Assembly: GCA_012510495.1 (NCBI GenBank)
Contig: JAAZHX010000292.1
Span: 21,491 to 85,490, forward strand
Reading direction: 5' to 3'
Length of the DNA: 64,000 nt
DNA from: Smithella sp.
Lineage (GTDB): Bacteria; Desulfobacterota; Syntrophia; Syntrophales; Smithellaceae
The notes beneath the pieces were generated by a model. The model saw only the letters and a program-made list of their open reading frames with translations, ran no database searches and had not been told where the DNA came from. Shown piece by piece: positions 18,904-28,788 of the stretch (the first letter of the stretch is position 1; each line of letters begins with the position of its first letter). The position numbers were made by a program, and so were the translations under genes.

Positions 18904-20544
18904 ATGTCGTTGCATCTGAACAAACTGAAAACCTTTTCGGGTCGTAAAGGCCCCCTGCTGTTGATTATCATGGACGGCATCGGCCTGGGCAAAGCCGATG
19001 AAACCAACGCCGTTTTCCGGGCCGACACCCCCAACCTTGACGAATTGTTCAAGTCAAAGCTCTACACGCAACTCAAAGCCCACGGCACGGCCGTCGGACT
19101 GCCCTCGGATGACGATATGGGAAACAGCGAAGTCGGGCACAACGCGATGGGCGCTGGCCGGATTTTTGACCAGGGCGCCCGTCTGGTCAACGCCGCCCTT
19201 CAGACCGGCCGGATATTTCAGACCGACGTCTGGGACAGCATCGCCCGCCGCGCTCAAAACGGCGGCACGGTCCATTTTATCGGGCTGCTTTCCGACGGAA
19301 ACGTCCATTCGCACATTGATCAGCTTTACATCCTGATCGACCGGTGCGCCGAACTGGGCTTTAAAAAGGTCCGGCTGCACACCCTGCTCGACGGCAGGGA
19401 CGTCGGCGAAAAAACGGCGCTCGATTATCTGGGCCCCACCGAGGAAAAACTGAAAAAAATCTCGGCGGAAAAAGGCCTGGATTACACCATCGCCTCGGGC
19501 GGCGGGCGGATGACGACCACCATGGACCGCTATAATTCCGACTGGGACATCGTAAAGCGAGGCTGGGAGGCCCATGTCCTGGGAAAAGGCCGAGCTTTCC
19601 CTTCCGCTTCCGACGCGGTCAGAACTTTTTACGCACAGGACCCGAAAGCGACGGATCAGTATCTGCCCGCGTTTGTGGTGACCGACGGCGCGGGACAACC
19701 AGTCGGAAAAATCCAGGATGGGGATGCCGTCATCCTGTTCAACTTCCGCGGCGACCGCGCAATCGAAATTTCCCGGGCTTTTTCCGAAAAGGACTTTTCC
19801 GAATTCGACCGGGGCCCCCTGCCGGATGTCTTTTACGCGGGGATGATGGAGTACGACGGCGACGTCCACATCCCGCCTCATTTTCTGGTGCAGCCTCCGG
19901 CCATCGACCGCGTCATCGGCGAATACCTCTGCGCGGAAAAGGTCAAAACCTTCGCCGTGTCGGAAACGCAGAAATACGGACACGTGACGTATTTCTGGAA
20001 CGGCAACCGCTCCGGCCGCATCGATGAATCCCTCGAGAAATACGTGGAAATTCCCTCCGACCGGATTGAGTTTGACCGCGCGCCGAAGATGAAGGCCGAA
20101 GAAATAACGAATATGGTGATCGATCTGCTCCAAAGCGGCGATTACCGTTTCGGCCGGACGAATTATCCCAACGGCGATATGGTCGGTCACACGGGCGTCA
20201 TGGAAGCGGCCATTGTCGCGGTGGAAACCGTCGACCGGTGCGTCGGAAAACTGCTGGCCGTCATCCGGGAGCTGGAAGGCGTTGCCGTGATCACGGCCGA
20301 CCACGGCAACGCGGATCAGATGTTCACGATCGACAAAAAGGGCGTTAAATCCGTCAAGACCGCGCATTCTCTGAATCCCGTTCCCTTCGTCATTTACGAC
20401 CCCCTGTACGCGGGGGAATACCGGATGGCGGATCTCGACAAGAGAGGTCTGTCCAATATCGCGGCGACGCTTTTGAATCTTCTGGGTTATGAGAAGCCGG
20501 AAGAGTATGATCCGTCTTTGATCGAAATGACGCCGGACCGATAA
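18904..20544 (+). CDS. gpmI: 2,3-bisphosphoglycerate-independent phosphoglycerate mutase
   Basis: LLIIMDGIGLG, DDDMGNSEVGHNAMGAGR, SDGNVHSHIDQLY, ADHGNADQM. Confidence 0.96.
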   Translation: MSLHLNKLKTFSGRKGPLLLIIMDGIGLGKADETNAVFRADTPNLDELFKSKLYTQLKAHGTAVGLPSDDDMGNSEVGHNAMGAGRIFDQGARLVNAALQTGRIFQTDVWDSIARRAQNGGTVHFIGLLSDGNVHSHIDQLYILIDRCAELGFKKVRLHTLLDGRDVGEKTALDYLGPTEEKLKKISAEKGLDYTIASGGGRMTTTMDRYNSDWDIVKRGWEAHVLGKGRAFPSASDAVRTFYAQDPKATDQYLPAFVVTDGAGQPVGKIQDGDAVILFNFRGDRAIEISRAFSEKDFSEFDRGPLPDVFYAGMMEYDGDVHIPPHFLVQPPAIDRVIGEYLCAEKVKTFAVSETQKYGHVTYFWNGNRSGRIDESLEKYVEIPSDRIEFDRAPKMKAEEITNMVIDLLQSGDYRFGRTNYPNGDMVGHTGVMEAAIVAVETVDRCVGKLLAVIRELEGVAVITADHGNADQMFTIDKKGVKSVKTAHSLNPVPFVIYDPLYAGEYRMADLDKRGLSNIAATLLNLLGYEKPEEYDPSLIEMTPDR

Positions 20545-20607
20545 GGCATTGATGCAAAGCCTCAAACCGTAAAGGGCCGGGTGTTTTGAACGGCATCGAG
20601 CTTTTCT

Positions 20608-21363
20608 ATGCGCACAAAAAAGATTCGCCTGGATGAATTGCTGCTGTCACGGGGATTCGCGCCGACGGTTCAAAAAGCGCAGGCCCTGATTCTGGCGCGC
20701 GCCGTCAAGGTAAACGATGCGCCGGTGGACAAGGCCTCCTCGCTGGTTCCGGTGGACGCCGACATCCAGATCAAAGGCTCTGAAAATCCTTACGTCAGCC
20801 GCGGCGGATTGAAGTTGAAGGGGGCGCTGGATTTTTTTTCGCTGAACGCAGAAGGGACGGCTGCTCTGGATGTCGGCGCGTCCACGGGCGGCTTCACCGA
20901 CTGCCTCCTGCAGGCGGGCGCGAGAAAGGTGTTCGCCGTGGATGTCGCTTACGGCCAGCTCGCCTGGAAGCTGAGGGAAGACCCGCGCGTCACGGTCATC
21001 GAACGAACGAACATCCGCTATTACAACGGCGCGGGGATTGATGAAAAACCGTCGCTGGCGGTCATCGACGTTTCCTTCATCTCGCTTGCAACCGTGATTC
21101 CCGCAGTCCTGCCGCTTGTCGGAGATTCCGCGCGGATCCTCGCTCTCGTCAAGCCGCAGTTTGAAGCGCGCCGGGAGGAAGTCGGCAAAAACGGCGTGGT
21201 GGAAGACGCGGCGGTTCAAAGCCGGGTGATTGAAGAAATTACCTCGCTTTGTCAATCCCTCGGCCTGCGCGTGGAGGGAACCTGCGCTTCTCCCCTTTTG
21301 GGGCCGGCAGGCAACAAAGAATTTTTTATCCTGGCGCGGAAGATCGACGAACATGGAAATTAA
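20608..21363 (+). CDS. tlyA: TlyA-family S4/FtsJ rRNA methyltransferase
   Basis: S4 domain RLDELLLSRGFAPTVQKAQALILARAVKVN; YVSRGGLKLKGAL; DVGASTGGFTDCLLQAGA. Confidence 0.93.
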   Translation: MRTKKIRLDELLLSRGFAPTVQKAQALILARAVKVNDAPVDKASSLVPVDADIQIKGSENPYVSRGGLKLKGALDFFSLNAEGTAALDVGASTGGFTDCLLQAGARKVFAVDVAYGQLAWKLREDPRVTVIERTNIRYYNGAGIDEKPSLAVIDVSFISLATVIPAVLPLVGDSARILALVKPQFEARREEVGKNGVVEDAAVQSRVIEEITSLCQSLGLRVEGTCASPLLGPAGNKEFFILARKIDEHGN

Positions 21364-23086
21364 ACTGGCCAAAACAGCCGGGTTCTGCATGGGCGTCCGC
21401 CGGGCGGTGGACACGGTGCTGGACGTTTCCCAGCATGAAACCGGCCGAAAGATCTACACTTACGGCCCTCTGATCCACAACCCGCAAACCATTGAACTCT
21501 TGAAAAGCCGGGGCATTACGGCCATCCAAAGCATCGATGAAATCCCCGACCGTCACAACGCCCTGCTGATCATCCGGGCGCACGGCATCGCGCCCGGCCA
21601 GCGGCGGAAAATCAAGGAAAGCGGCGTTAAAATTATTGACGCCACCTGTCCGAAGGTCGGCTACGTGCAGGCCATCATTAAAAAACACACGGCGCTGAAC
21701 TACACGGTGATCATCGCCGGAGACCGCGAACATCCGGAGGTGGACGGCCTGTGGGGCTACACCGAAGGCCGGGGCATTGTTGTTTCGACGCTGGAAGACG
21801 TGGAAAAAATCCCCGCGCTGGGAAAGGTCTGCATCGTGGCTCAGACCACGCAGGACAGCGACCACTACCGGGAAATCGTCCGGAAAATTCAGCAAAAATA
21901 TCCGCAGGCCGTCGTTTTCAACACGATCTGCTCCTCCACGGAGAAGCGGCAGGAAGAAATTATTTCGCTCGCCGCGGAAATGGATGCTCTGTTTGTCGTC
22001 GGGGGCAAAAACAGCGCGAACACCCGCCGCCTGGCCGACCTGGCCCGGAAACAAAACACGCCGACATTCCATATTGAAACCGTCCAAGAACTGAAGAACA
22101 TCGATCTCGACCCGTATAAAAGCATCGGCGTGTCCGCCGGCGCCTCCACCCCCAACTGGATTATCGACCAGATTATGGATCATTTGGAGGAAGTCAGCTC
22201 TCCTGCCCCCAAAACAGCTTTTCTCCTGAAGCTCTGGCTGTGGATGGTGAAAACGGACCTTTACTCCGCCCTGGGCGCCGGGTGTCTTGCGCTTTCGGGA
22301 ATGCTGCTGCAAAATATCCCCGTCTCGGTCACGTCGCTTGCCGTCGCTTCTTTTTTTGTCTATGCCATGCACGTTCTCAACCGCCTGGTCACCTCGAAAG
22401 AATCCGGGTTGATCGGCTCGTTCCGTGAGCCTTTCTATCTGCGGCACGAGAAAATTTTCCGTCTGGCGGCCGTTGCCTCTCTGTTCGCCGCCCTGGTATT
22501 GTCGCTCGCGGGCAGTGTATATGCGTTCGGGCTGCTGCTATTCATCTCGCTGGCCGGCGGCTTCTATAACATGAAAATATTGCCGGGCAGAGGGCGCTTT
22601 CAACGGCTGAAGGACATCCCCGGTTCTAAAAACTTTTTTACCGCCTTCGCGTGGGGCATCGCCACGGCGGTTCTGCCCGCCCTGAGCATCGGCAAAGATA
22701 TCAGCGCCGGGACGGCGGTCGCTTTTATTTTTACATTTATCCTGGTGTTTATCCGGTCGGCCATGTCGGATATCATGGATATGCAAAGCGACAAACTCCT
22801 GGGGCGGGAGACAATTCCCGTCATGATCGGCAAGGAAAAAACGCAGGTCCTGCTGAAAGTTATTCTTTTGATATTATTTGTGGTTTTGTTGGCGGCGCCT
22901 TTGGCGGGATCTTGCTCAACATTATGTTTGTCCCTGATTTCATGCGTATTATATGTATGGATTTGTTTTGGGCTTTGTGATAGAAGGGCGGGGTTTTCGG
23001 GGGCGACCATTGAAGGACTTCTGGAAACCAGCTATATCATTGCCGGTTTTGCCGTTTTAGGCTGGTTGGTTTTTCGGTGGAGCTGA
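21353..23086 (+). CDS. ispH: IspH (HMBPP reductase) fused to a C-terminal UbiA-like membrane prenyltransferase domain
   Basis: AKTAGFCMGVRRAVD, IIRAHGIAPG, DATCPKVG, NTICSSTEKRQEE, SVGVSAGAST-type end; then multi-TM region with SAMSDIMDMQSDKLLGRETIPVMIG (UbiA second Asp motif). Confidence 0.93.
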   Translation: MEIKLAKTAGFCMGVRRAVDTVLDVSQHETGRKIYTYGPLIHNPQTIELLKSRGITAIQSIDEIPDRHNALLIIRAHGIAPGQRRKIKESGVKIIDATCPKVGYVQAIIKKHTALNYTVIIAGDREHPEVDGLWGYTEGRGIVVSTLEDVEKIPALGKVCIVAQTTQDSDHYREIVRKIQQKYPQAVVFNTICSSTEKRQEEIISLAAEMDALFVVGGKNSANTRRLADLARKQNTPTFHIETVQELKNIDLDPYKSIGVSAGASTPNWIIDQIMDHLEEVSSPAPKTAFLLKLWLWMVKTDLYSALGAGCLALSGMLLQNIPVSVTSLAVASFFVYAMHVLNRLVTSKESGLIGSFREPFYLRHEKIFRLAAVASLFAALVLSLAGSVYAFGLLLFISLAGGFYNMKILPGRGRFQRLKDIPGSKNFFTAFAWGIATAVLPALSIGKDISAGTAVAFIFTFILVFIRSAMSDIMDMQSDKLLGRETIPVMIGKEKTQVLLKVILLILFVVLLAAPLAGSCSTLCLSLISCVLYVWICFGLCDRRAGFSGATIEGLLETSYIIAGFAVLGWLVFRWS

Positions 23087-23117
23087 TTTTGGCAAAATTA
23101 AGAAAGGGGTCAGGACC

Positions 23118-23708
23118 ATGATGAAAAAAGCGTGCGCACGGTTTCTTCTGGTCGTTGCTGTTTTGAGTGTCATCGCCTGCGGCGGGCTGCGGTATTCCCA
23201 GCTGGACCCGGCAGCCAAGGATTATCACCCCAAACGGATTGCCGTGTTTCCGGCCGATGTCGGGACGTATGAAGAGGCGCGCAATCCCATCGAACAAATC
23301 GTTCCCGGCGTACTCATGGGCAAAAAATGGTTTACGGACGTCATCGACACGGCCACTCTGTTCCGCCAGATTCAGGCCAACGACGAACTGCGCAAAATCT
23401 CGACGGACTACATCTCCAAACTCCAGACCCTGAACTACTCCGACCCCATCTTAAGCAAAAGAATCGGCGAGCTTACCCAGACGGACGGCTTTTTACTGGT
23501 CGCCGTGGACTACTGGAATTACACGGTGGAAAAAGACAAGAAGCTGGCCAAGGTCAGCGTCGGTTTGAAACTGATCGATCCGGCCACCGGGAAAATCATG
23601 TGGAAAGCCGGCCACCACCTCAGCGAAAGCTACATGCTGATCAAGCCGGATCTGCCCGATGTCGCCCGCAACGTCGTCAAGGACCTGGTCGGTAAAATGC
23701 CGCATTGA
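23118..23708 (+). CDS. Putative lipoprotein (DUF799/GNA1162-like)
   Basis: Signal peptide with VIACGG lipobox; HPKRIAVFPADVG...DLVGKMPH. Confidence 0.65.
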   Translation: MMKKACARFLLVVAVLSVIACGGLRYSQLDPAAKDYHPKRIAVFPADVGTYEEARNPIEQIVPGVLMGKKWFTDVIDTATLFRQIQANDELRKISTDYISKLQTLNYSDPILSKRIGELTQTDGFLLVAVDYWNYTVEKDKKLAKVSVGLKLIDPATGKIMWKAGHHLSESYMLIKPDLPDVARNVVKDLVGKMPH

Positions 23709-23754
23709 CGCCGATTCAGCACCGGAAACCTTATAATAACCAAGGAGATGCATT

Positions 23755-23976
23755 ATGAAAGAACAGGTTCAAAAAGCGTTGGAAAAAGTCCGGCCGGGGC
23801 TCCAGGCGGACGGCGGCGATGTGGAATTGATTGACGTTTCTCCGGAAGGCTTGGTCAAGGTCAAACTGACCGGCGCCTGCCACGGCTGCCCGATGTCACA
23901 GATGACGCTGAAAATGGGCATCGAAAAGATCCTGAAACAGCAGGTGCCTTCCGTCAAGGAAGTTGTATCGGTCTAG
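23755..23976 (+). CDS. NifU C-terminal domain Fe-S scaffold protein
   Basis: [46 protein letters not shown]. Confidence 0.93.
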   Translation: MKEQVQKALEKVRPGLQADGGDVELIDVSPEGLVKVKLTGACHGCPMSQMTLKMGIEKILKQQVPSVKEVVSV

Positions 23977-24036
23977 GCGCAGGCTTAAAAACGGTAAACG
24001 CGAAAAATTTTTGACGTAAAGGAGATTTCTAAAACC

Positions 24037-24216
24037 ATGGCCTATGTAATTACAGATGAGTGCATCGCCTGCGGCTCATGCGAGGATGAGTGTCCGGTGG
24101 GAGCGATATCCGAAGGCGAAGACAAGTATGTGATTGATGCGGCGCTGTGCAATGACTGCGGCGCCTGCTGCGATCAATGTCCGGTGGAAGCGATCGTTCC
24201 CGGAGAAGAAAAATAA
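24037..24216 (+). CDS. 2[4Fe-4S] ferredoxin (59 aa, missing from supplied ORF track)
   Basis: MAYVITDECIACGSCEDECPVGAISEGEDKYVIDAALCNDCGACCDQCPVEAIVPGEEK*. Confidence 0.95.
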   Translation: MAYVITDECIACGSCEDECPVGAISEGEDKYVIDAALCNDCGACCDQCPVEAIVPGEEK

Positions 24217-24411
24217 GTTCTGCGCGTCTTTTACGATGGGGGAATGTCCGCGCCGACCGGCGGATTTTCCCCTGCTTTTTTTGAACACCATCCGCCCCCG
24301 GGACAATCATCAAAATGAAGAAGGCTCTTCAGGTCTTTTGGCGCGAGGCAATCATTTTACGTATGAGCAAGGCTTTTTTTCATAAACTCCAGACTGCCGG
24401 GAGAACCGTTC

Positions 24412-25059
24412 ATGGAGACATTCATTACCTTTGAAGGAGTGGAAGGCTCCGGCAAATCCACGCAAATTCAACTTCTGGGCGATTATCTGGCCGGGGAAGG
24501 AATTCCCGTGCTGCTGACGAAGGAGCCGTCGGGAACGCCGATCGGACGTAAAATCGGCGATATTCTTTTTCACCGCGGCCATTTTGCCATGTGCCCGGAG
24601 ACGGAGCTGCTGCTTTTCCTGGCGGCCCGCGCGCAGCATGTGCGGGAGGTGATCCTTCCCGCGCTGCAAGACGGAAAAACCGTGCTGTGCGACCGGTATT
24701 CCGACGCGACATTCGCCTACCAGGCGGCGGGCCGGAGACTGGATCCCGCTTTCGTCGCCGCGGCCAACGACTTTTGCTCGAGCCGGGTAAAGCCCGCGCT
24801 GACGCTCCTTTTCGATTTGCCTGTGGAAACCGGACTGGAGCGGGCGGACCGGCGCGACGCCCGGCTTACAGATCCTGCGGCCGCCGATCGCTTCGAGCGG
24901 GAAGAACTCGACTTCCACAACAGGGTGCGGCAGGCTTACCTGAAACTATCCGCGGCGGAACCCGAACGGTTTCGATTGATCGACGCTTCCAGAGGCGTAG
25001 AGGAAATCGCAGACCAGGTCCGCGGACAGGTGATGGATTTCATCAACAAACAACGCTGA
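24412..25059 (+). CDS. tmk: Thymidylate kinase
   Basis: FITFEGVEGSGKSTQIQLL P-loop; CDRYSDATFAYQ; DRFEREELDFHNRVRQAYL. Confidence 0.95.
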   Translation: METFITFEGVEGSGKSTQIQLLGDYLAGEGIPVLLTKEPSGTPIGRKIGDILFHRGHFAMCPETELLLFLAARAQHVREVILPALQDGKTVLCDRYSDATFAYQAAGRRLDPAFVAAANDFCSSRVKPALTLLFDLPVETGLERADRRDARLTDPAAADRFEREELDFHNRVRQAYLKLSAAEPERFRLIDASRGVEEIADQVRGQVMDFINKQR

Positions 25060-25081
25060 TTTACCAGGCGGTTTTATTCCG

Positions 25082-26062
25082 ATGTCATTTGCAAATATTT
25101 ACGGCCATACGAAACAAATCATCATGCTGCAGAAAGCCATGGCCCAAAAGCGGGTCGGGCATTCTTACATTTTCAGCGGACTTGCGGGCATCGGCAAAAA
25201 AACGCTGGCCCTCGAATTTGCGCAGGCGCAGAACTGTGAAAACACCGCCCTCCGGCAGGATGCCTGCGGCCAATGCCTCTCCTGCCGGAAATTAACGCGC
25301 GGCAGCCACCCGGACATTCATGTGCTCCAGGCGCAGACACAGTTTATCCGCATTGACGACGTCCGCGGCATTCAGGACCAGATGACCTTCCGGCCGCTGG
25401 AAGGAGGAAAGCGCGTCTTCATCATCGACGATGCCGACAAAATGAACGAACCCGCGGCCAACGCCCTTTTGAAAACCCTGGAGGAACCGTCCGCCGACAA
25501 TGTTCTCATCCTGGTGACGGCCCGTCCCTTCCGGCTTCCGCAAACGATTCTCTCCCGCTGCCGCCATTTGCGCTTCAACCCGCTCGCCGCCGGAGACGTC
25601 ACGAGGTTCTTGACGGAGCAAAAACGCATGGAGCCCGCCCGCGCCTCGGCGCTCGCCTCCCTTTCCGGCGGCTCGATCGGCCGGGCGCTGGAACTGGACT
25701 CGGAGGACATGATCGCCTTTCGCGCCGGATTGAGCGGCCTGATCAGGGATGCCGGACGCCGCGATCCGATGAGCCTGTTCGTCCTTGCGTCTTTCCTCGG
25801 CCAGGATAAAAAACACACGCAGCAGGGCCTGTCCATTCTCCATACGTATTTCCGCGACGCGCTGGTTTACAGGGAAACGGCGCAGGCGTCCATGATCCTC
25901 AACGCGGACGACCTGCCGGTCGTCGAGTCGCTGGCAGGCCGCCTGGAAGGCGAGCAGTTGTTGCACAATATTGCCGTGGTGGAAAAAGCCAGGCAATCGC
26001 TGGACATGAACGCCAACAAATCGTTGACATTGGACGCAATGGCATTTAAGCTTCATCTGTAA
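25082..26062 (+). CDS. holB: DNA polymerase III delta' subunit
   Basis: HSYIFSGLAGIGKKTLA, QCLSCRKLTRGSHPDIH, EPSADNVLILVTARP. Confidence 0.9.
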   Translation: MSFANIYGHTKQIIMLQKAMAQKRVGHSYIFSGLAGIGKKTLALEFAQAQNCENTALRQDACGQCLSCRKLTRGSHPDIHVLQAQTQFIRIDDVRGIQDQMTFRPLEGGKRVFIIDDADKMNEPAANALLKTLEEPSADNVLILVTARPFRLPQTILSRCRHLRFNPLAAGDVTRFLTEQKRMEPARASALASLSGGSIGRALELDSEDMIAFRAGLSGLIRDAGRRDPMSLFVLASFLGQDKKHTQQGLSILHTYFRDALVYRETAQASMILNADDLPVVESLAGRLEGEQLLHNIAVVEKARQSLDMNANKSLTLDAMAFKLHL

Positions 26063-26082
26063 AAAGAGGCAAAGCAGGGCGC

Positions 26083-26862
26083 ATGCAGATCAACATCATT
26101 GGGGTAAAATTCAAAAAAGAAGGCAGAATTTATCATTTCGACGCGGACGACCTGATCCTGCGCAAAAATGATCAGGTGCTGGTCAATACGGACAACGGCG
26201 TCGCGATGGGCACGGTCGTCACCGACGTTCGTCGCTCGGAGGCCTCCGATCTCCCCCCCAATCTGAAAAACGTCATCCGCAAGGTCACCGCGGACGATTT
26301 GCGGGTCCGCGAAGAACTGGATCTGCTCGAAGAGGAAGCCAAAAGATACTGCATCGGCAAAATCGCCGAAAGAGGCCTTTCCATGAAACTGATCACGGTG
26401 GAATGCCTTTTCGACCGGAGCAAAATGATCTTTTATTTTACGGCGGACGCGCGGGTAGATTTTCGGGAGCTGGTCAAGGACCTGGTCTCCAGATTCAAAA
26501 CGCGGATCGAGCTCAAGCAGATCGGGGCGCGGCAGGAAGCGAGAATCGTCAAAGGGATCGCGGTGTGCGGCCGAACGGTCTGTTGCGCGGGCATTTTGCA
26601 GAATCTGGACCGCGTGACCGTCAAGATGGCCAAAGAACAAAGCATGTCGCTGAATCCGGAGAAAATTTCCGGCTTGTGCGGAAGACTGATGTGCTGTCTG
26701 TCCTTTGAACACGAGGGATACGCCGACGCCCGAAAGGGCGCCCGCGAAGCGGCCAGGGCCCAGCCCGTCCGGGAAGGCGCACAGGAAGGCGAGCCGCAGC
26801 ATCAGATCCGGCAGAAAACAGACGGTCCGCGCGAAACCAGAAGGAAGCGGAAAACGGGATAA
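26083..26862 (+). CDS. PSP1-domain regulatory protein (RicT-like)
   Basis: LITVECLFDRSKMIFYFTADARVDFRELVKDL, CGRTVCCAGILQNLDRVTVKMAKEQSMSLNPEKISGLCGRLMCCLSFEH. Confidence 0.9.
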   Translation: MQINIIGVKFKKEGRIYHFDADDLILRKNDQVLVNTDNGVAMGTVVTDVRRSEASDLPPNLKNVIRKVTADDLRVREELDLLEEEAKRYCIGKIAERGLSMKLITVECLFDRSKMIFYFTADARVDFRELVKDLVSRFKTRIELKQIGARQEARIVKGIAVCGRTVCCAGILQNLDRVTVKMAKEQSMSLNPEKISGLCGRLMCCLSFEHEGYADARKGAREAARAQPVREGAQEGEPQHQIRQKTDGPRETRRKRKTG

Positions 26863-26878
26863 GGAGCAGCCAACGACC

Positions 26879-28771
26879 ATGTCCAGACCCTTTTACATTA
26901 CCACGCCGATTTATTACGTCAACGCCTCGCCGCACATCGGCCACGCTTACACCACCATCGTCGCCGACGTCCTGGCGCGCTTCGCCCGCATGGCCGGACG
27001 AGAAACATTTTTTGTGACCGGCACGGACGAGCACGGCGACAAAATCGCCGAGGCCGCGCAAAAAGCGGGCATCACACCGAAAGCTTACGCGGACAAAATC
27101 AGCGCGCAGTTCCGCGGCCTCTGGCCCGAACTGGCCATCACCAACGATTTTTTCATTCGCACGACCGATGAAAATCACGTGGAGACCGTCCGGCGCATCC
27201 TGCAGAAGGTTTACGACGCGGGCGACATCTACTTCGGCTCCTACGAAGGTTTCTACTGCGTCGGCTGCGAACGGTTTTATACGGAAAAAGAGCTGGTGGA
27301 AGGCAAATGCCCGGACCACCAGACCGAACCGGAGCACCGCAAGGAAAGCAATTACTTTTTCCGCATGAGCAAATACCAGGACTGGCTCGTCCGGCACATC
27401 CAGGAAAATCCCGATTTCATCCGGCCGGAACGCTACCGCAATGAAGTTCTGGCCTTTCTGCGCGAGCCGCTGGAAGACCTGTGCATCTCACGCCCGAAGA
27501 CGCGCCTGGAATGGGGAATCACGCTGCCGTTCGACGACCAGTATGTCACGTATGTCTGGTTTGACGCGCTCATCAACTACGTCACGGCCGTCGGTTATCC
27601 GGACGGGCCGAACTTCAGCAAATTCTGGCCCCAGGCCCAGCATCTGATCGCCAAGGACATTTTAAAACCGCACGGAATCTACTGGCCCACCATGCTCAAA
27701 GCCGCGGGCATCGACCCTTACCTGCACCTCAACGTGCACGGCTACTGGAATTCCGATTCGAGCAAAATGTCCAAGAGCCTCGGCAACGTGGTCCGGCCGC
27801 TGGACCTGAAAGACAAGTATGGCCTGGACGCCTTCCGGTACTTCCTGCTGCGCGATATGGTGTTCGGCCTCGACTCCAATTTCTCGGAAGATGCGTTTGT
27901 CGCGAGGCTCAACTCCGATCTGGCCAACGACCTGGGCAACCTGGTGAGCCGCTCGGTCACGATGGCCGTCAAATATTGCGACGGAAAGATTCCCGCACCG
28001 CCCGACGGGGCGCTGGAAGCCAGACTCCCCGGGCTGGCGCAAAAAACCGTGGCGGAGGTGGAAGCCTGCTTTGCCGACCTGTCGCTGCACAAGGCGCTCA
28101 TGGCCATCTGGGAGCTGGTCGGCGCCGCCAACAAATACATCGTGGAAAACGAACCCTGGAGCCTGGCCAAAGACCCGGCCTGCCGCGAAAAACTTCTTGC
28201 CATTATGTATCGCCTCCTGGAGGCCCTGCGCGCCGTGGCGATTCTGATTTCCCCGTTCATGCCGCAGGCGGCGCAAAAAATCCTGCAGAACCTCGGACTG
28301 GATGCCGGGGAGCCATATGATCTGGACGTGATCCGCGGCAACAAGCCCCTGCCGGCGGGCGCGGCGCTTTCCCGCGGCGAGTCGCTCTTCCCGCGCGTCA
28401 GCGCCGAAAAGGAAGCGCCGCCGAAGAAGAAACCGGCCGTCGAACTCAAACCGGAAATCGACTACGATGAATTTTCCAAGGTGGATTTGCGCGCGGCGAA
28501 GATTCTCGCGGCGGAGGCAGTTCCCAAATCCAACAAGCTGGTCAAGCTGCGCATTGATATTGGAGAAGAGCGGACGATTGTGGCGGGCATCGGCAAAGAC
28601 TACAAGCCGGAAGACCTGGTCGGCAAATCCATCGTCATCGTGGCCAACCTGAAACCGGCCAAACTGATGGGCGTCGAGTCGCACGGCATGCTGCTGGCGA
28701 CGGATTCTCCGGAAGGATTGACGCTGATCGGATTCGACCGCGAGCCCAAAACCGGCGCGAAGGTGAGATAA
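26879..28771 (+). CDS. metG: Methionyl-tRNA synthetase
   Basis: FYITTPIYYVNASPHIGHAYT, TGTDEHGDKI, KMSKSLGN, C-terminal tRNA-binding (EMAP) domain. Confidence 0.97.
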   Translation: MSRPFYITTPIYYVNASPHIGHAYTTIVADVLARFARMAGRETFFVTGTDEHGDKIAEAAQKAGITPKAYADKISAQFRGLWPELAITNDFFIRTTDENHVETVRRILQKVYDAGDIYFGSYEGFYCVGCERFYTEKELVEGKCPDHQTEPEHRKESNYFFRMSKYQDWLVRHIQENPDFIRPERYRNEVLAFLREPLEDLCISRPKTRLEWGITLPFDDQYVTYVWFDALINYVTAVGYPDGPNFSKFWPQAQHLIAKDILKPHGIYWPTMLKAAGIDPYLHLNVHGYWNSDSSKMSKSLGNVVRPLDLKDKYGLDAFRYFLLRDMVFGLDSNFSEDAFVARLNSDLANDLGNLVSRSVTMAVKYCDGKIPAPPDGALEARLPGLAQKTVAEVEACFADLSLHKALMAIWELVGAANKYIVENEPWSLAKDPACREKLLAIMYRLLEALRAVAILISPFMPQAAQKILQNLGLDAGEPYDLDVIRGNKPLPAGAALSRGESLFPRVSAEKEAPPKKKPAVELKPEIDYDEFSKVDLRAAKILAAEAVPKSNKLVKLRIDIGEERTIVAGIGKDYKPEDLVGKSIVIVANLKPAKLMGVESHGMLLATDSPEGLTLIGFDREPKTGAKVR

Positions 28772-28788
28772 AAAAGGAGCTTCCTCTT

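Noticed and set aside
19054-20565. 503-aa ORF antisense to gpmI
   Set aside because: Shadow ORF of a GC-rich gene; gpmI on the + strand has strong family motifs
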